Shown: positions 1 to 8,779, counted from the stretch's first letter. The stretch is 40,593 bases of DNA from an uncultured Bacteroidales bacterium (GCA_902783885.1 CACZSQ010000074.1:1-40593), one strand, 5' to 3'. The notes: generated by a model not told the origin, from the letters alone. Numbers and translations are program-made.

Positions 1-126
1 CTGCACGATAGCCTGCATCTGCTCCATGGTGTTGAAGTTGAAGGCGGGGATGGCATAGCCACCAGCGACAGCCTTCTTGAACATTTCACGGGTGTTTACC
101 AAACCCAGTTCTTTGTAACTTGTCAT
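1..126 (-). CDS. fbaA: Class II fructose-1,6-bisphosphate aldolase, N-terminal 42 residues (runs off the window)
   Basis: The reverse strand reads 42 codons from an ATG at 126-124 with no stop, beginning MTSYKELGLVNTREMFKKA and continuing into AGGYAIPAFNFNTMEQMQAI. This is the characteristic start of Bacteroidota class II (zinc-dependent) fructose-bisphosphate aldolase, which splits or forms fructose-1,6-bisphosphate in glycolysis and gluconeogenesis in the cytoplasm. The zinc ligands and active site lie beyond the window. A Bacteroidota-type -7 box sits about 60 nt upstream. The family call rests on recognising the conserved N-terminus only. Confidence 0.85.
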   Translation of the reverse strand, partial: MTSYKELGLVNTREMFKKAVAGGYAIPAFNFNTMEQMQAIVQ

Positions 127-185
127 GATGATTTACAATTTAAAAGATTTACAATATACTATTTGATTCTTTCTTCAAGCGACTG

Positions 186-193
186 CAAAGGTA
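186..193 (-). promoter_or_regulatory. -7 promoter box for fbaA
   Basis: The reverse strand reads TACCTTTG, a match to the Bacteroidota -7 consensus TAnnTTTG. It implies an untranslated leader of about 50 nt before the fbaA ATG. No clear TTTG -33 box is seen at 19-21 nt upstream, so the call rests on one element and its position. Confidence 0.5.
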
Positions 194-242
194 GTGAAAA
201 AAGTTCTATGATGATTATTATTTATCATTATTTAAGGTTTAG

Positions 243-333
243 GGGCCTCATAGGGCTCATGAGGCTTATAGGGCTCATGGGGCTTATGGGGCTCATAGGG
301 CTTATGGGGCTCATAGGGCTTATGGGGCTCATG
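243..333. repeat. 9-bp minisatellite, nine regular units plus one degenerate unit
   Basis: From 253 to 333 the plus strand is nine contiguous 9-mers of the form GGGCT(C/T)AT(A/G), mostly alternating GGGCTCATA and GGGCTTATG. One unit is AGGCTTATA, and a degenerate 10-nt unit precedes the run at 243-252. It lies between the stop of the EEP nuclease gene (345) and the fbaA promoter. A plus-strand ORF through it (repeated MGLIGL) is a by-product of the 9-nt period and is not called as a gene. Confidence 0.9.
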
Positions 334-344
334 GGCCCCCTCCC

Positions 345-1376
345 CTACTGTTTCTTGACAAAATAGGTGACCACGGGCAGGTGGTCGCTGAAGCCGTCGA
401 GCCATACACCGCCAGCATGGGTGCGCTTGGGGTTGCCCTTGTACTTGCCGCCGTCCTGGAAGAGGTAGTCGCGCGAGAAGATCTCAGCCTTGTAGAAGGT
501 CAGCGAGGAGTAGTTCTTAGAGGGCACGCCACGGATGAGGGTCTCGCTCATGACAATCTGGTCGAAGAGGTTCCATCGGCCATCATATTTCAATGTTCCC
601 CGACCGTCGAGGAGAATCTGCCACCAGGGGTTGAAGAGACCGCCGGGCTTCACATCCTCCATCTTACGACGCGCCTGCAGCGAGTTGGCCATGGAGGGGC
701 TGAAGGGGTCGTCGTTCATATCGCCCATGATGAGCACCTTCATGTTGCGGTTGGCTCGCATGATGCTGTCCTTCTCATGGCGCACCTGTTCGCCAGCCCA
801 CTCACGCAGTGGTGAGCCACCGAAGCGGCTGGGCCAGTGGCACACGATGACGGTGACGCTGTCGCCGGCAATCGTTCCCTGCACAGTGAGGAATCCGCGC
901 GTGGGACGGGCAGCAATCTCTCTCTTGAGCACGTAGGGCTGCAGCCACACCTTGGCGGGTGTGAAGAACCTCGGGTTGTAGAGCAAGGCACAATCCACGC
1001 CTCGGTTGTCGGGTCCTTCGATGTGGCAGAACTTGTAGCCGCGTCGGGCCAGCGGTGCCTCCGCCACAAGGTCGGTGAGGCAGTGAGCATTCTCCACCTC
1101 GCTCACGCCGATGACAGCGCAGCCGGCAGGCAAACGGTCAGTGCCCAGCTCAGCCAACACGCGCGACATATTCTTCAGCTTGTGCGTATATTTGAGCTCG
1201 GTCCACTTGTTTGCACCGTCGGGCAGGTACTCGTAGTCGTTCTTGCCCTCGTCGTGCTTGGTGTCGAACAGGTTCTCCAGATTGTAGAAGCCTACGGCAT
1301 ACATGCCGACGCGACCGCTCTGAGCATAAGAGGGAAGGGAAAGCAAGAGAAGGAGCGAAAGAAGCAGCTTACGCAT
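345..1376 (-). CDS. Secreted endonuclease/exonuclease/phosphatase (EEP) family protein
   Basis: This 343-residue protein starts at the ATG seven codons inside the longest frame, because that ATG directly precedes a signal peptide (MRKLLLSLLLLLSLPSYAQ, probable cleavage at AQ-S). EEP-fold motifs follow in order: FYNLENLFD (30-38, with metal-binding E34), SEVEN (92-96), DNRGVDCALLYNP (123-135), CHWPSR (179-184), GDMNDDP (218-224) and the C-terminal SDHLP (330-334, catalytic His332). All residues expected of a metal-dependent phosphodiesterase/nuclease of the DNase I superfamily are present. It is the last gene of a five-gene operon with a TonB receptor and a NUC-type nuclease, so nucleic-acid hydrolysis in the periplasm or outside the cell is the likely role. 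EEP enzymes can also be phosphatases or sphingomyelinases, so the substrate is inferred. Confidence 0.85.
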   Translation of the reverse strand: MRKLLLSLLLLLSLPSYAQSGRVGMYAVGFYNLENLFDTKHDEGKNDYEYLPDGANKWTELKYTHKLKNMSRVLAELGTDRLPAGCAVIGVSEVENAHCLTDLVAEAPLARRGYKFCHIEGPDNRGVDCALLYNPRFFTPAKVWLQPYVLKREIAARPTRGFLTVQGTIAGDSVTVIVCHWPSRFGGSPLREWAGEQVRHEKDSIMRANRNMKVLIMGDMNDDPFSPSMANSLQARRKMEDVKPGGLFNPWWQILLDGRGTLKYDGRWNLFDQIVMSETLIRGVPSKNYSSLTFYKAEIFSRDYLFQDGGKYKGNPKRTHAGGVWLDGFSDHLPVVTYFVKKQ

Positions 1377-1422
1377 GGTCGTTCTACGATTTTTCATAAC
1401 TATCAGGTAAAAAAATTTGTGT

Positions 1423-2385
1423 TCATTGTTTCAGCCATATCCCAGTCTTCAGGTCCGCTTCGACAACCGATTCGATGTTGTCGGGCAGGTTGTGGAAGAA
1501 GTCGATGCCCGTCAGTTCCTCCAGCTTGTCGATGGTCACAACCTGCTTACGGTCGGTGAAGGCTGTCAAGGGGACGTCATCCACGTCACCATAGGGGTAG
1601 TCCTCGTGCTTGATCCAAAAGCCTGCAGCGGCATAGGAGCCGGCGTCATCAGCCTGCCCCTTGACCTTCAGCAGGGCCATGAAATAGTAACCGGGGACTG
1701 CCATCTGCTTGCCGTTCGGGCGACTGATCCAGCCAAGCAGATTGCCATCGATGTAGCCGCCCTTGACCACATAGAGGGTGTCTTGGAAGTTGGTGAAAGG
1801 CGACTTGTTGCGCCCCATTTTCTGCACCAGATTCTCCAACCGAGCCCAATAACAGCTGTTGAAGTTGCCGATTTGTGGACTGATATTGCTCATGTAGAAT
1901 GTCTGGGCGTTGGCATCGTAGCAGTACTGCCGGTCATAGCTGGCAACCAGATGACCTCGGTTGTACTTGCCTCCGAAATAATTGGTGCCCACCCACATGG
2001 ACTCTGGCAAGGAGGGATCGTCTGCCCATGCTTCTGTGCGCCCGACATTGCCGGCTTTGCTCCGCGTGTCGCCATCGAAGCGGAAAGCCACCCAGCGGGA
2101 ATGCATTTTGACGGGGTCGAATTCCAGGCAATAGTTCATCACAGTATGGTTGTTGTACTGCACGTTGTGATAGACAAATGTGTTGCCCGGCTTCAGGGCA
2201 GGAACTTCCAGACGCGATGCAATCCCATTGGACGAGGTTGTCGGCTGGATAGCTGCCGCGTTGCCGTCGTTGCGCAAACGATAGCCATTGTCGTCATCGT
2301 CATCATCACCGCCGCAGGCTACGACTGCCACGAGGGCAGTCATAGCCAGACAGCGGGATATGATATGAACGGGTAGACTTTTCAT
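1423..2385 (-). CDS. DNA/RNA non-specific endonuclease (NUC family), lipoprotein
   Basis: This 320-residue protein is related to Serratia nuclease and endonuclease G. The start at 2385 is preferred over an in-frame ATG 45 nt upstream: it leaves 16 nt after the preceding stop and begins a clean lipoprotein signal ending at VVAC (Cys24). The next residues are GG and six Asp, resembling the acidic surface-export signals reported for Bacteroidota lipoproteins. The nuclease core carries YNRGHLVAS with the general-base His145; the usual DRGH is NRGH here. It also carries NISPQIGNFNSCYW (167-180), which holds the Mg-binding Asn, and a following Glu/Arg helix. It should cut DNA and RNA without sequence preference. 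It is the fourth gene of the receptor operon, which suggests it trims polymers at the cell surface. Confidence 0.87.
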   Translation of the reverse strand: MKSLPVHIISRCLAMTALVAVVACGGDDDDDDNGYRLRNDGNAAAIQPTTSSNGIASRLEVPALKPGNTFVYHNVQYNNHTVMNYCLEFDPVKMHSRWVAFRFDGDTRSKAGNVGRTEAWADDPSLPESMWVGTNYFGGKYNRGHLVASYDRQYCYDANAQTFYMSNISPQIGNFNSCYWARLENLVQKMGRNKSPFTNFQDTLYVVKGGYIDGNLLGWISRPNGKQMAVPGYYFMALLKVKGQADDAGSYAAAGFWIKHEDYPYGDVDDVPLTAFTDRKQVVTIDKLEELTGIDFFHNLPDNIESVVEADLKTGIWLKQ

Positions 2386-2401
2386 AGGCGATGAAGGGAG
2401 G

Positions 2402-5011
2402 TTACTGCTTCGTGATGGTGAAATCGTCAATCAGGACGTCAACGCCAGGATTCTTGGAATTCATGACAATGACAGAGACCTTCTTAGCCTCATTCAGCGT
2501 GAAGGAGTAGCTGACCTGCTGCCAGGTGCTGCCGATATCGTTGATGTAGCGGTTCTTGCCATCCTGACCTTTGTCATAGTTATAGGTAATCGTTGAACCG
2601 GCTACAGCATGACCTGGGCAGACACTGGCCACCTCTGTTGCGCTTGCGGACTTCACCCAGAAGGAGCAGTTATAGGTGCCTGCAGGCAGCGTCATCTCAG
2701 TGCAACCGAGGCGCTTGTTGGTATTCTTGTCACCAGCTACGCGGACAGCATAGTCGCCGCTGTGGCTATCACGATCCTGTGAGAGAGCGGCATTGCAGAT
2801 GGTCGTTTCAGTTTTCCAACCATCAGGTACGCCCTCTGTCCAATCCTCGAAACCGCCATTGGCGAAGGCAGCCAGCGGATCGCCACCAGGAGTGGGGTCG
2901 TCGCCAGGAGTTGGATCGCCGCCATCGGTAACGCCATTAAGCGAGTAAAGGCAGCTCTTCTGGCTGGCAGTCTCGGGAGTGTTACCATTGAAGTTCACCA
3001 ACTGACCGTAGATGATGACTTCATCACCCAATGCTATCTGTGTGTCGCCATCGGCCCATTTACGGTTGCCAAGGTAGAGGGTACTATAGACTTGGAACTG
3101 ACCGTCTGCTTTATTGCCATCGTCGGTGATAAAGAACGTGGCGGTTCCGTGTTGCACATCAAACGGGTACTTAATTTCGGAGATCTTACCCTTGATGTAG
3201 TAGCTCTGGGTGCTGGTAACACCTGCTGCCAACGCAGAGGCAGCATTGGTAGCAGCTACGAAGTTGAAGGGATCTTGGAGTGTACCCGTACCCTTTGCCT
3301 CGCCTGAGGGCGTGGGCGTGGGACCCACAGGCGTGGCACCTCCGCCATAGGTGGAGCCATCGGCCTCCTCCTGGCTTGAACCACTTTGTATGGCAAAGTT
3401 CTTGACTTCCCATGTGGAACCGCTCGTGGAATTGGTGTTATAGACGAATGCGATGCGCACCGTCTTGCCGCCAAAGGAGGCAGGAACGGTCACGTCAGCT
3501 GTACTGAAGGTGTTCCAGTCGGAGCCTTCCGTGTGATTCTTCTTCAACACAATCCAAGTAGCCTTTGTAGCATCCTTGTCATAATTGTCGGAAATCAGCA
3601 CCTGCTGGTTCTCATCGCCTTTGTTGTAGCGCAGGATATATTCGTATGAGACATGAGCAGCTGTTGTAGCCGGCAGTTCGATAGCGGGAGAAATCAGGAA
3701 ATATGTACCGGCTGTTGTCTTCTTAGTGCTATTGTCATAACCGGTAGCCTTGGCAGTCTTGAAGTCGATAACCCATGCTCCACTGCCACTGGTCAACTGC
3801 TGGAAGAAAGCTCCGAAGTCGTTACTGAAAGGCTCCTGGTAAGGCAGCGACTTGGTCTCGCCAGTATCGCCACCACTGCCGCCACTGCCGCCACTGCCAG
3901 TAGAATCAACAATCTTCACGTTCTTGATTTCCCATGTTCCAGCTGTGTTTGCCGTACTGGTATATTTGAAAGCAATCTGTATCTTTTTGCCAACAAAAGC
4001 CTTCAAATCAATCTCGTCAGATGAAGTGAACTGGAATTTATCATTAACAGGCCATGCAGGGACCGTAGCAATCAACCAATCCGAAGCGCTTCTTGTTTCA
4101 TCCAATTCGCGGACGAGCAATGAGCAGTCATCCATCGCAGATTGAGCAAAAAATTTAGATGCATGTTCGAAAGTCAAGATAGCATTCTGCACGCCGCTGA
4201 GATCAATCACAGGCGAAACGAGCAGAGCTTCCGAAGCATGGTTGCTATTGTTAACAAAGGCCGTTGCCTTTGCACAGGAATACTTGGTATCGCTAACCCA
4301 AATGTTTTCCAGATTGTCAGGGTTGGACAACAACTCGATGGTGAAACCTCCCAGCCCGCTGGCAAAGGACTCGGAGAAGATGACTTCATCGCCACCACCG
4401 CCACCACCGGCAGTACCTTCGGCAACAACCATATTTTTGACTTCCCAAGTAGCTGCTTTCTCAGAAGTACCAATATATCGGAGTGCCAGATAAATTTTCT
4501 TTCCCAGACAGGATTCAGGGATATCCAGGTCTGCATCAGACCAGGTGTTCCAGTCGTTGCCCTGAACAGGAGCGTAGCCCAGGTCCTCCCAAGTAGCTGC
4601 TGCAGGATCGCCGGCATAGTCGGTAGAAACCAGAACTGTATGGTTCTCTTTCAGAGTGGCAGCCGCTGCGTAGCGCAGAATGTATTGGAAGGTTACATGG
4701 TAAGCCTTGTTCTCCAACTGGATGGCAGGCGAAATCAGATAGGCGTCAGCCTCGTTGTTCTCATTGTTGACATAGGAGGTCACTTTCATGCAACCGCCGC
4801 CCTGACTGGTCCACGTCCAGAGATAGCTACCAGAAGCGGCCTTGCTCGTGAAAGTACCGGCAGACTTGGCAAAGCTCTCGTTCAGCACCTGTCCGGAAAT
4901 CAAATTGCCCGAGGACTTAGACAAATTGAGTCCATAGGGCTCCGGCACATCCTCACAGGCCGTGAAAACGGCTGCCAGTGCCAGCATCAGATAAGGAAAA
5001 TACTTTTTCAT
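2402..5011 (-). CDS. Triple choice-of-anchor J / OB-fold / CBM-like surface lipoprotein
   Basis: This is an 869-residue lipoprotein (signal ending FTAC, Cys19). Three choice-of-anchor J (cleaved-adhesin-like) modules lie at about 40-200, 209-370 and 384-545. Each holds a 'LISPAI' or 'LVSPVI' strand and ends in TWE(V/I)KN (188-193, 359-364, 533-538). Linkers are Gly-rich (GGGGGG at 202-207; repeated GSGG near 372-381). An OB-fold module of the DUF6359/YhcR-like kind (about 573-695) begins GTGTLQDPF and includes YYIKGKISEI. After a Pro/Asp linker comes a C-terminal carbohydrate-binding-like jelly roll (about 714-869) starting NGGFEDW. No catalytic motif is visible, so a ligand-binding role is likely. 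It sits between the DUF5689 lipoprotein and the nuclease, with gaps under 20 nt. The ligand, perhaps nucleic acid via the OB fold, is inferred. Confidence 0.8.
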   Translation of the reverse strand: MKKYFPYLMLALAAVFTACEDVPEPYGLNLSKSSGNLISGQVLNESFAKSAGTFTSKAASGSYLWTWTSQGGGCMKVTSYVNNENNEADAYLISPAIQLENKAYHVTFQYILRYAAAATLKENHTVLVSTDYAGDPAAATWEDLGYAPVQGNDWNTWSDADLDIPESCLGKKIYLALRYIGTSEKAATWEVKNMVVAEGTAGGGGGGDEVIFSESFASGLGGFTIELLSNPDNLENIWVSDTKYSCAKATAFVNNSNHASEALLVSPVIDLSGVQNAILTFEHASKFFAQSAMDDCSLLVRELDETRSASDWLIATVPAWPVNDKFQFTSSDEIDLKAFVGKKIQIAFKYTSTANTAGTWEIKNVKIVDSTGSGGSGGSGGDTGETKSLPYQEPFSNDFGAFFQQLTSGSGAWVIDFKTAKATGYDNSTKKTTAGTYFLISPAIELPATTAAHVSYEYILRYNKGDENQQVLISDNYDKDATKATWIVLKKNHTEGSDWNTFSTADVTVPASFGGKTVRIAFVYNTNSTSGSTWEVKNFAIQSGSSQEEADGSTYGGGATPVGPTPTPSGEAKGTGTLQDPFNFVAATNAASALAAGVTSTQSYYIKGKISEIKYPFDVQHGTATFFITDDGNKADGQFQVYSTLYLGNRKWADGDTQIALGDEVIIYGQLVNFNGNTPETASQKSCLYSLNGVTDGGDPTPGDDPTPGGDPLAAFANGGFEDWTEGVPDGWKTETTICNAALSQDRDSHSGDYAVRVAGDKNTNKRLGCTEMTLPAGTYNCSFWVKSASATEVASVCPGHAVAGSTITYNYDKGQDGKNRYINDIGSTWQQVSYSFTLNEAKKVSVIVMNSKNPGVDVLIDDFTITKQ

Positions 5012-5030
5012 CTTATATCTTGTTTTTATT

Positions 5031-5909
5031 TTATTCTACTACTACAATGTCTTTTAAACTGCGGAGCTGCAACTGCCAGCCGCTACCGGGATAATAAGAG
5101 ATGATGCCCGTGAGCTTGACCTTACCCATAGGAAGAGCCGTATAGGCAATCTCATTTTGCGTACTCGTGCGCACCTGAATCTTATTGGTAGCATCGAGAT
5201 TGAACTCACGATTGACGGCATAGCCGTCATCCTTCAACTCATCGGGGGCAAAGATAGCCTCGCCATCAGCATCCGTGAATGTACCCTCTATAGTGGCCAA
5301 AGCCGGAACTGAGGCATAATTCTCGTGAGATGCTAACTTGGAAGCATCCGCGACAATGGGTGTGAGCGCCTTAGCTTGTGTGGCTGCCGGCACGTCGAAC
5401 AGCTCGATATGTGTGCGGCACAGGTTGAAGAGCATCGGACCCAGACGGGGATTACCCTTGCTGGTGATATAGGGCTGGCCGATCTTAGGCACAGCGCTGT
5501 AGTTGCCGATATAGAGCCCCTTGACATTGATGCGAAGTCCCTTGCCCAACGGGAAGAAGGGAGAAATGTGGCTGCTGCGGATGCCAATCTGGATGAACTG
5601 ATCGGTGGATCCTTCAGTGATATCTCGGATGACCAGCGTCTGATAGAGATTGCCCGACTCGTCGTTGGCAACAATCACACCCTCGATAATCTCGTCGTTC
5701 TCCACGAGTTCATATTCGTTCAGGTTCACCATTCGGCTACTGTGAGCTTTCTTTATATCAGCAATGGACATATTAGCCTTACCAATGGATACAGGACTGG
5801 TGACACCGTCGTCCTGGGAAACAGGAGGTTCGGTATTATCGTCCATGCAAGCGGTAAAGGTGCAGGTAGCAAGAACTGTTGCCACCAAAATCATATACTT
5901 ATGTTTCAT
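5031..5909 (-). CDS. DUF5689 domain lipoprotein
   Basis: This is a 292-residue protein. An ATG four codons upstream, two bases from the receptor stop, is also possible, but the chosen ATG starts the lipoprotein signal (MKHKYMILV...TFTAC, Cys21) directly. Cys21 is followed by MDDN, another acidic surface-export-like start. The body contains the DUF5689 pattern: 'IEGVIVANDESGNLYQTLVIRD' around 80-100, then 'GKGLRINVKGLYIGNY' and 'IGQPYIT'. This is an OB-like beta fold common beside TonB receptors and choice-of-anchor J proteins in Bacteroidota. It has no known enzymatic function. Its position directly after the receptor gene suggests it is a surface-exposed partner of the receptor, in the place a SusD-like protein holds in sugar loci, though it is not related to SusD by sequence. 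Confidence 0.8.
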   Translation of the reverse strand: MKHKYMILVATVLATCTFTACMDDNTEPPVSQDDGVTSPVSIGKANMSIADIKKAHSSRMVNLNEYELVENDEIIEGVIVANDESGNLYQTLVIRDITEGSTDQFIQIGIRSSHISPFFPLGKGLRINVKGLYIGNYSAVPKIGQPYITSKGNPRLGPMLFNLCRTHIELFDVPAATQAKALTPIVADASKLASHENYASVPALATIEGTFTDADGEAIFAPDELKDDGYAVNREFNLDATNKIQVRTSTQNEIAYTALPMGKVKLTGIISYYPGSGWQLQLRSLKDIVVVE

Positions 5910-5922
5910 AGTCGTACACATT

Positions 5923-8631
5923 TTAGAAGCGATAGTTCACGTTAAGGAAGAAGTTGAAAGCGTTGGCGTAATAATACTTGGAGTTCTTGGAGAACTTGTA
6001 GGCCTTGGCTTCGCCACGTTTGCCGTCGATATCGAAGTGGTGGTCATCGCGGTTCTGCTCATAGCCACCCGTGCGGAGATTGGTGTTGTTCAGGATATTG
6101 CTGAAGCTGAGGTTGAAGCCTAAGCTGCGGCCATGGCTCAGATAGAAGTTGCGACCAATGGAAGCATCGAGCATGAAGCCGCCCTTGAACTTCTCCTGCT
6201 TGGGGCTATAGACTTTCTGAATACTGCCGTCGGGGGCATAGAGGATACCACCGTCTTCGTTGAGCGTTGACTGGTTCACATCGTATTCCACGACGCCATC
6301 GGTGCCGACTGTGCCAAGATAGCTCTGCACCACATTGGACAGGCGACGGTACTCGGAGAAATCAACATAGACGCGGTCGTAGTAGTTCAGGTCGAGGCCC
6401 AGGTACCAGCCCTTGACATTGTACTTGACACCAACGTTGAGAGCTGTCAGCGGAGTGCCGCTGACGTGCATCCCGTCGGCAAAGACACAGAGGTCCTGAG
6501 CCTTACCCGTGACGGGGTTCGTCCACTGGTTCAGCGTAGCCACCTTGGATGCATCCAGGCCTTCGTAGCTCACCTGTGCCATCGGGTCGCTGACGTACTT
6601 GGCTTCGCTGATGGTTCCGAGAGCATGAAGGCTCAGGCTTGAGGTGAGCTGCAGGTTCAGAGCTGCCTCCAGACCATAGTGTACGCGGTCAACGCCGGTC
6701 ATAGTCAGATAGGTGAAGTTGGACTGCCCGTCATTATAGAAAGCTGTCTGCTCCACGCCGTTCTGGAATTTGAGGACATACCCAGCCACGCGTCCGGACA
6801 GAGGACCGAAGCGGAAGTCGTAGCCTAACTCGGCATTAAACACCTCTTCCAAAGTGAGGTTGTCGATGTAGTTGTTGTGCACGCGAGGAGCCACGAAGCT
6901 GTTGGCAGCCTGAGGAGCGTCGTACTCCCAACCTCCGCCCAGCGTGAGACGCTGGCTGGGGGTGAAGTAGTAAGCAGCACGGAACCTTCCGCCGCCGTGG
7001 AGGAACTTGGCCCATCCGCTCTTGCCGTAGCTGTTCTCAGGAGCACGACCATTCTGCATCTTTCCGTCGCGCTCGAACATGGTGCCATCGATGTGGCCGG
7101 CTACCGAGAGGGAGAACTTGCCGGATTGGATGTTGTATTGCGTCCAGAGATGAGCCTTGTGTACATAAATATTATAGTCGTAGCCGAATCTGTCGCCTTC
7201 GCTGATCTTGCGGTTGGGATAGCGGAGGTCGTTCTGCGCCTGGCTGGTACCCATACCGTAATCACGGGCAGCGTACTTGTCGTAGTCGTAGAAATTGGCG
7301 GCGCCCAAGAGATCGTCCATCGTCTTGTAGTGCATACCCTTGGTGGTACTCAGCTGAACGCCCAATGCCAGTTTGCTGTTGGCGTTAAGGGTCTTATTCA
7401 GGGTAGAACTCAGCGCCACCTTCAGCTGGTCGTTGTGACGGCGCTCCAGATAGTAGAGGGCTTCACCGCCCTTGGCAGCTTCCAAGCGGTTCATCGCATA
7501 CATACGATCCCACTGCACCTGACGGTTGGCCTTGTCATCTGTCCAATAGTCGTAGAGCGACTGCCATTGGCTCAGGAAATACTTGCCTTCGCCCAGCAGG
7601 TTGTCGCCATTGTTCTTATCAGGGTCATAGACATTGAAGATGCTGGAAGGCAGGTTCTTGTAGTAGTCGGGACGGGGGTCGTAGGCATTGCCGTTCCATC
7701 CGAGTGCCGTGCTGCTGTACATGGTATAGTGAACGGCTGCCGAGGTGCTCAGTTTGGTCTTCTCATTGATGTCGAAGTCCCAGGTGAGGATGCCCGTAGG
7801 CTCATAATCGCGCACCACGCGGCTGTTACGCTTCTCCCCATTCTGATAACCCCAGTTGGGATTATAGTAATGAGAGTTGGCGAGCCAATAAGCTTCCTCG
7901 GTGGAAGCGGCCTGTTGTCCGCGCTCCGTGGGGGCACCGAAGGTAATCAACGACAACGAGTGACGGTCGTTGATTTTCTTCTCCACGCCCAGATAGTAGC
8001 TGAGCGAGTTATAGAACGTACCCTCAATCACGCCTTCCTTTGCCCATCGGTAGCCGACAGCACCCGAGAACGCCCAGCCCTTGGCATTGAAGCCCGAAGA
8101 ATAGCTGTACGCGGCACGCGCCACATAGTTGCGGTTGCACGCCGACAGCGTCAGCTGACTGCCCTGCCGCTGGGAGCCGGGACGCATGTTGATGCTTGTG
8201 GCGCCACCGACACCCGGTAAACCGAAGGTCGTAACGTCATACGCTGAAGCGCCCTCGCGATTGGGATTCACGACGCTGTTGAGACCGCCAATCATGCCAA
8301 AGCTGAAGCGGCCACGCTCGGTGTCATTGAACCTCACACCATTCAGGTACGTCTGCGTGTACTGATTGTCCAGGCCACGGATGCGGAAGCGCATCGGGCT
8401 GAACGAATAACCTACCTGTGAAAGGTACGGATCTGCAATTGTTGCCATCAAAGCCGACACAGACTGCGAAGCATCGTTGTCTTCATCAAGCTGCGACTCG
8501 CTGAAGGTGAAGTCTGAATTTTCCTCCTCAGTCTCGGTTGGCTCTTGGGTAACAGGAACTTGCGGTTGCTGCGCGAACAAGGCCGATGCAAAGCACCAAG
8601 CCACAGCCGTGAGCCTTACCCTGTTGGTCAT
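5923..8631 (-). CDS. TonB-dependent outer-membrane receptor
   Basis: This 902-residue protein has a signal peptide (MTNRVRLTAVAWCFASALFAQ). An acidic Glu/Asp-rich stretch (about 31-53) replaces the carboxypeptidase-like N-terminal domain found in SusC-type receptors. A plug domain follows (about 55-165), with 'MRFRIRGLDNQYTQTYLNGVRFND' and 'GVGGATSINMRPGSQ'. The rest is a long beta-barrel rich in aromatic-ended strands, ending in ...NVNYRF with the terminal Phe typical of outer-membrane barrels. It should import a ligand across the outer membrane using TonB energy. It is the first gene of an operon whose other members are two binding lipoproteins and two nucleases, so nucleotides or oligonucleotides are the inferred cargo. 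A promoter lies about 50 nt upstream of the ATG. Confidence 0.9.
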   Translation of the reverse strand: MTNRVRLTAVAWCFASALFAQQPQVPVTQEPTETEEENSDFTFSESQLDEDNDASQSVSALMATIADPYLSQVGYSFSPMRFRIRGLDNQYTQTYLNGVRFNDTERGRFSFGMIGGLNSVVNPNREGASAYDVTTFGLPGVGGATSINMRPGSQRQGSQLTLSACNRNYVARAAYSYSSGFNAKGWAFSGAVGYRWAKEGVIEGTFYNSLSYYLGVEKKINDRHSLSLITFGAPTERGQQAASTEEAYWLANSHYYNPNWGYQNGEKRNSRVVRDYEPTGILTWDFDINEKTKLSTSAAVHYTMYSSTALGWNGNAYDPRPDYYKNLPSSIFNVYDPDKNNGDNLLGEGKYFLSQWQSLYDYWTDDKANRQVQWDRMYAMNRLEAAKGGEALYYLERRHNDQLKVALSSTLNKTLNANSKLALGVQLSTTKGMHYKTMDDLLGAANFYDYDKYAARDYGMGTSQAQNDLRYPNRKISEGDRFGYDYNIYVHKAHLWTQYNIQSGKFSLSVAGHIDGTMFERDGKMQNGRAPENSYGKSGWAKFLHGGGRFRAAYYFTPSQRLTLGGGWEYDAPQAANSFVAPRVHNNYIDNLTLEEVFNAELGYDFRFGPLSGRVAGYVLKFQNGVEQTAFYNDGQSNFTYLTMTGVDRVHYGLEAALNLQLTSSLSLHALGTISEAKYVSDPMAQVSYEGLDASKVATLNQWTNPVTGKAQDLCVFADGMHVSGTPLTALNVGVKYNVKGWYLGLDLNYYDRVYVDFSEYRRLSNVVQSYLGTVGTDGVVEYDVNQSTLNEDGGILYAPDGSIQKVYSPKQEKFKGGFMLDASIGRNFYLSHGRSLGFNLSFSNILNNTNLRTGGYEQNRDDHHFDIDGKRGEAKAYKFSKNSKYYYANAFNFFLNVNYRF

Positions 8632-8680
8632 AAGATAAGATTTTGTTTAGTAAAGTGATTAAATACGTAAATATCGATGG

Positions 8681-8712
8681 CAAAGATATAAAAAAGTGGT
8701 GATTCATTCCAA
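8681..8712 (-). promoter_or_regulatory. Promoter of the receptor-nuclease operon
   Basis: The reverse strand has TATCTTTG at 8688-8681, an exact TAnnTTTG -7 box. A TTGG, an imperfect -33 element, lies 20 nt upstream at 8712-8709. Transcription would start about 45 nt before the receptor ATG. The region is shared divergently with the rpmE2 promoter. Confidence 0.65.
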
Positions 8713-8779
8713 GAAAGAGCCCTTTTTTCTTTGTGAAAAAGCATCGCGAATATTTTTCTAAAAAAAAACATAGGAAATG

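Noticed and set aside
163..366. Plus-strand 67-codon frame with repeated MGLIGL residues
   Set aside because: It is produced by the 9-bp minisatellite, has no promoter and overlaps the stop of the EEP gene; no homologous protein is recognisable.
1417..2376. Plus-strand 319-codon frame
   Set aside because: It is the shadow of the NUC nuclease, whose catalytic motifs are on the minus strand.
6877..8220. Plus-strand 447-codon frame
   Set aside because: It is antisense to the TonB receptor gene, with no family motif; long antisense frames are common in G/C-rich third-position genes.
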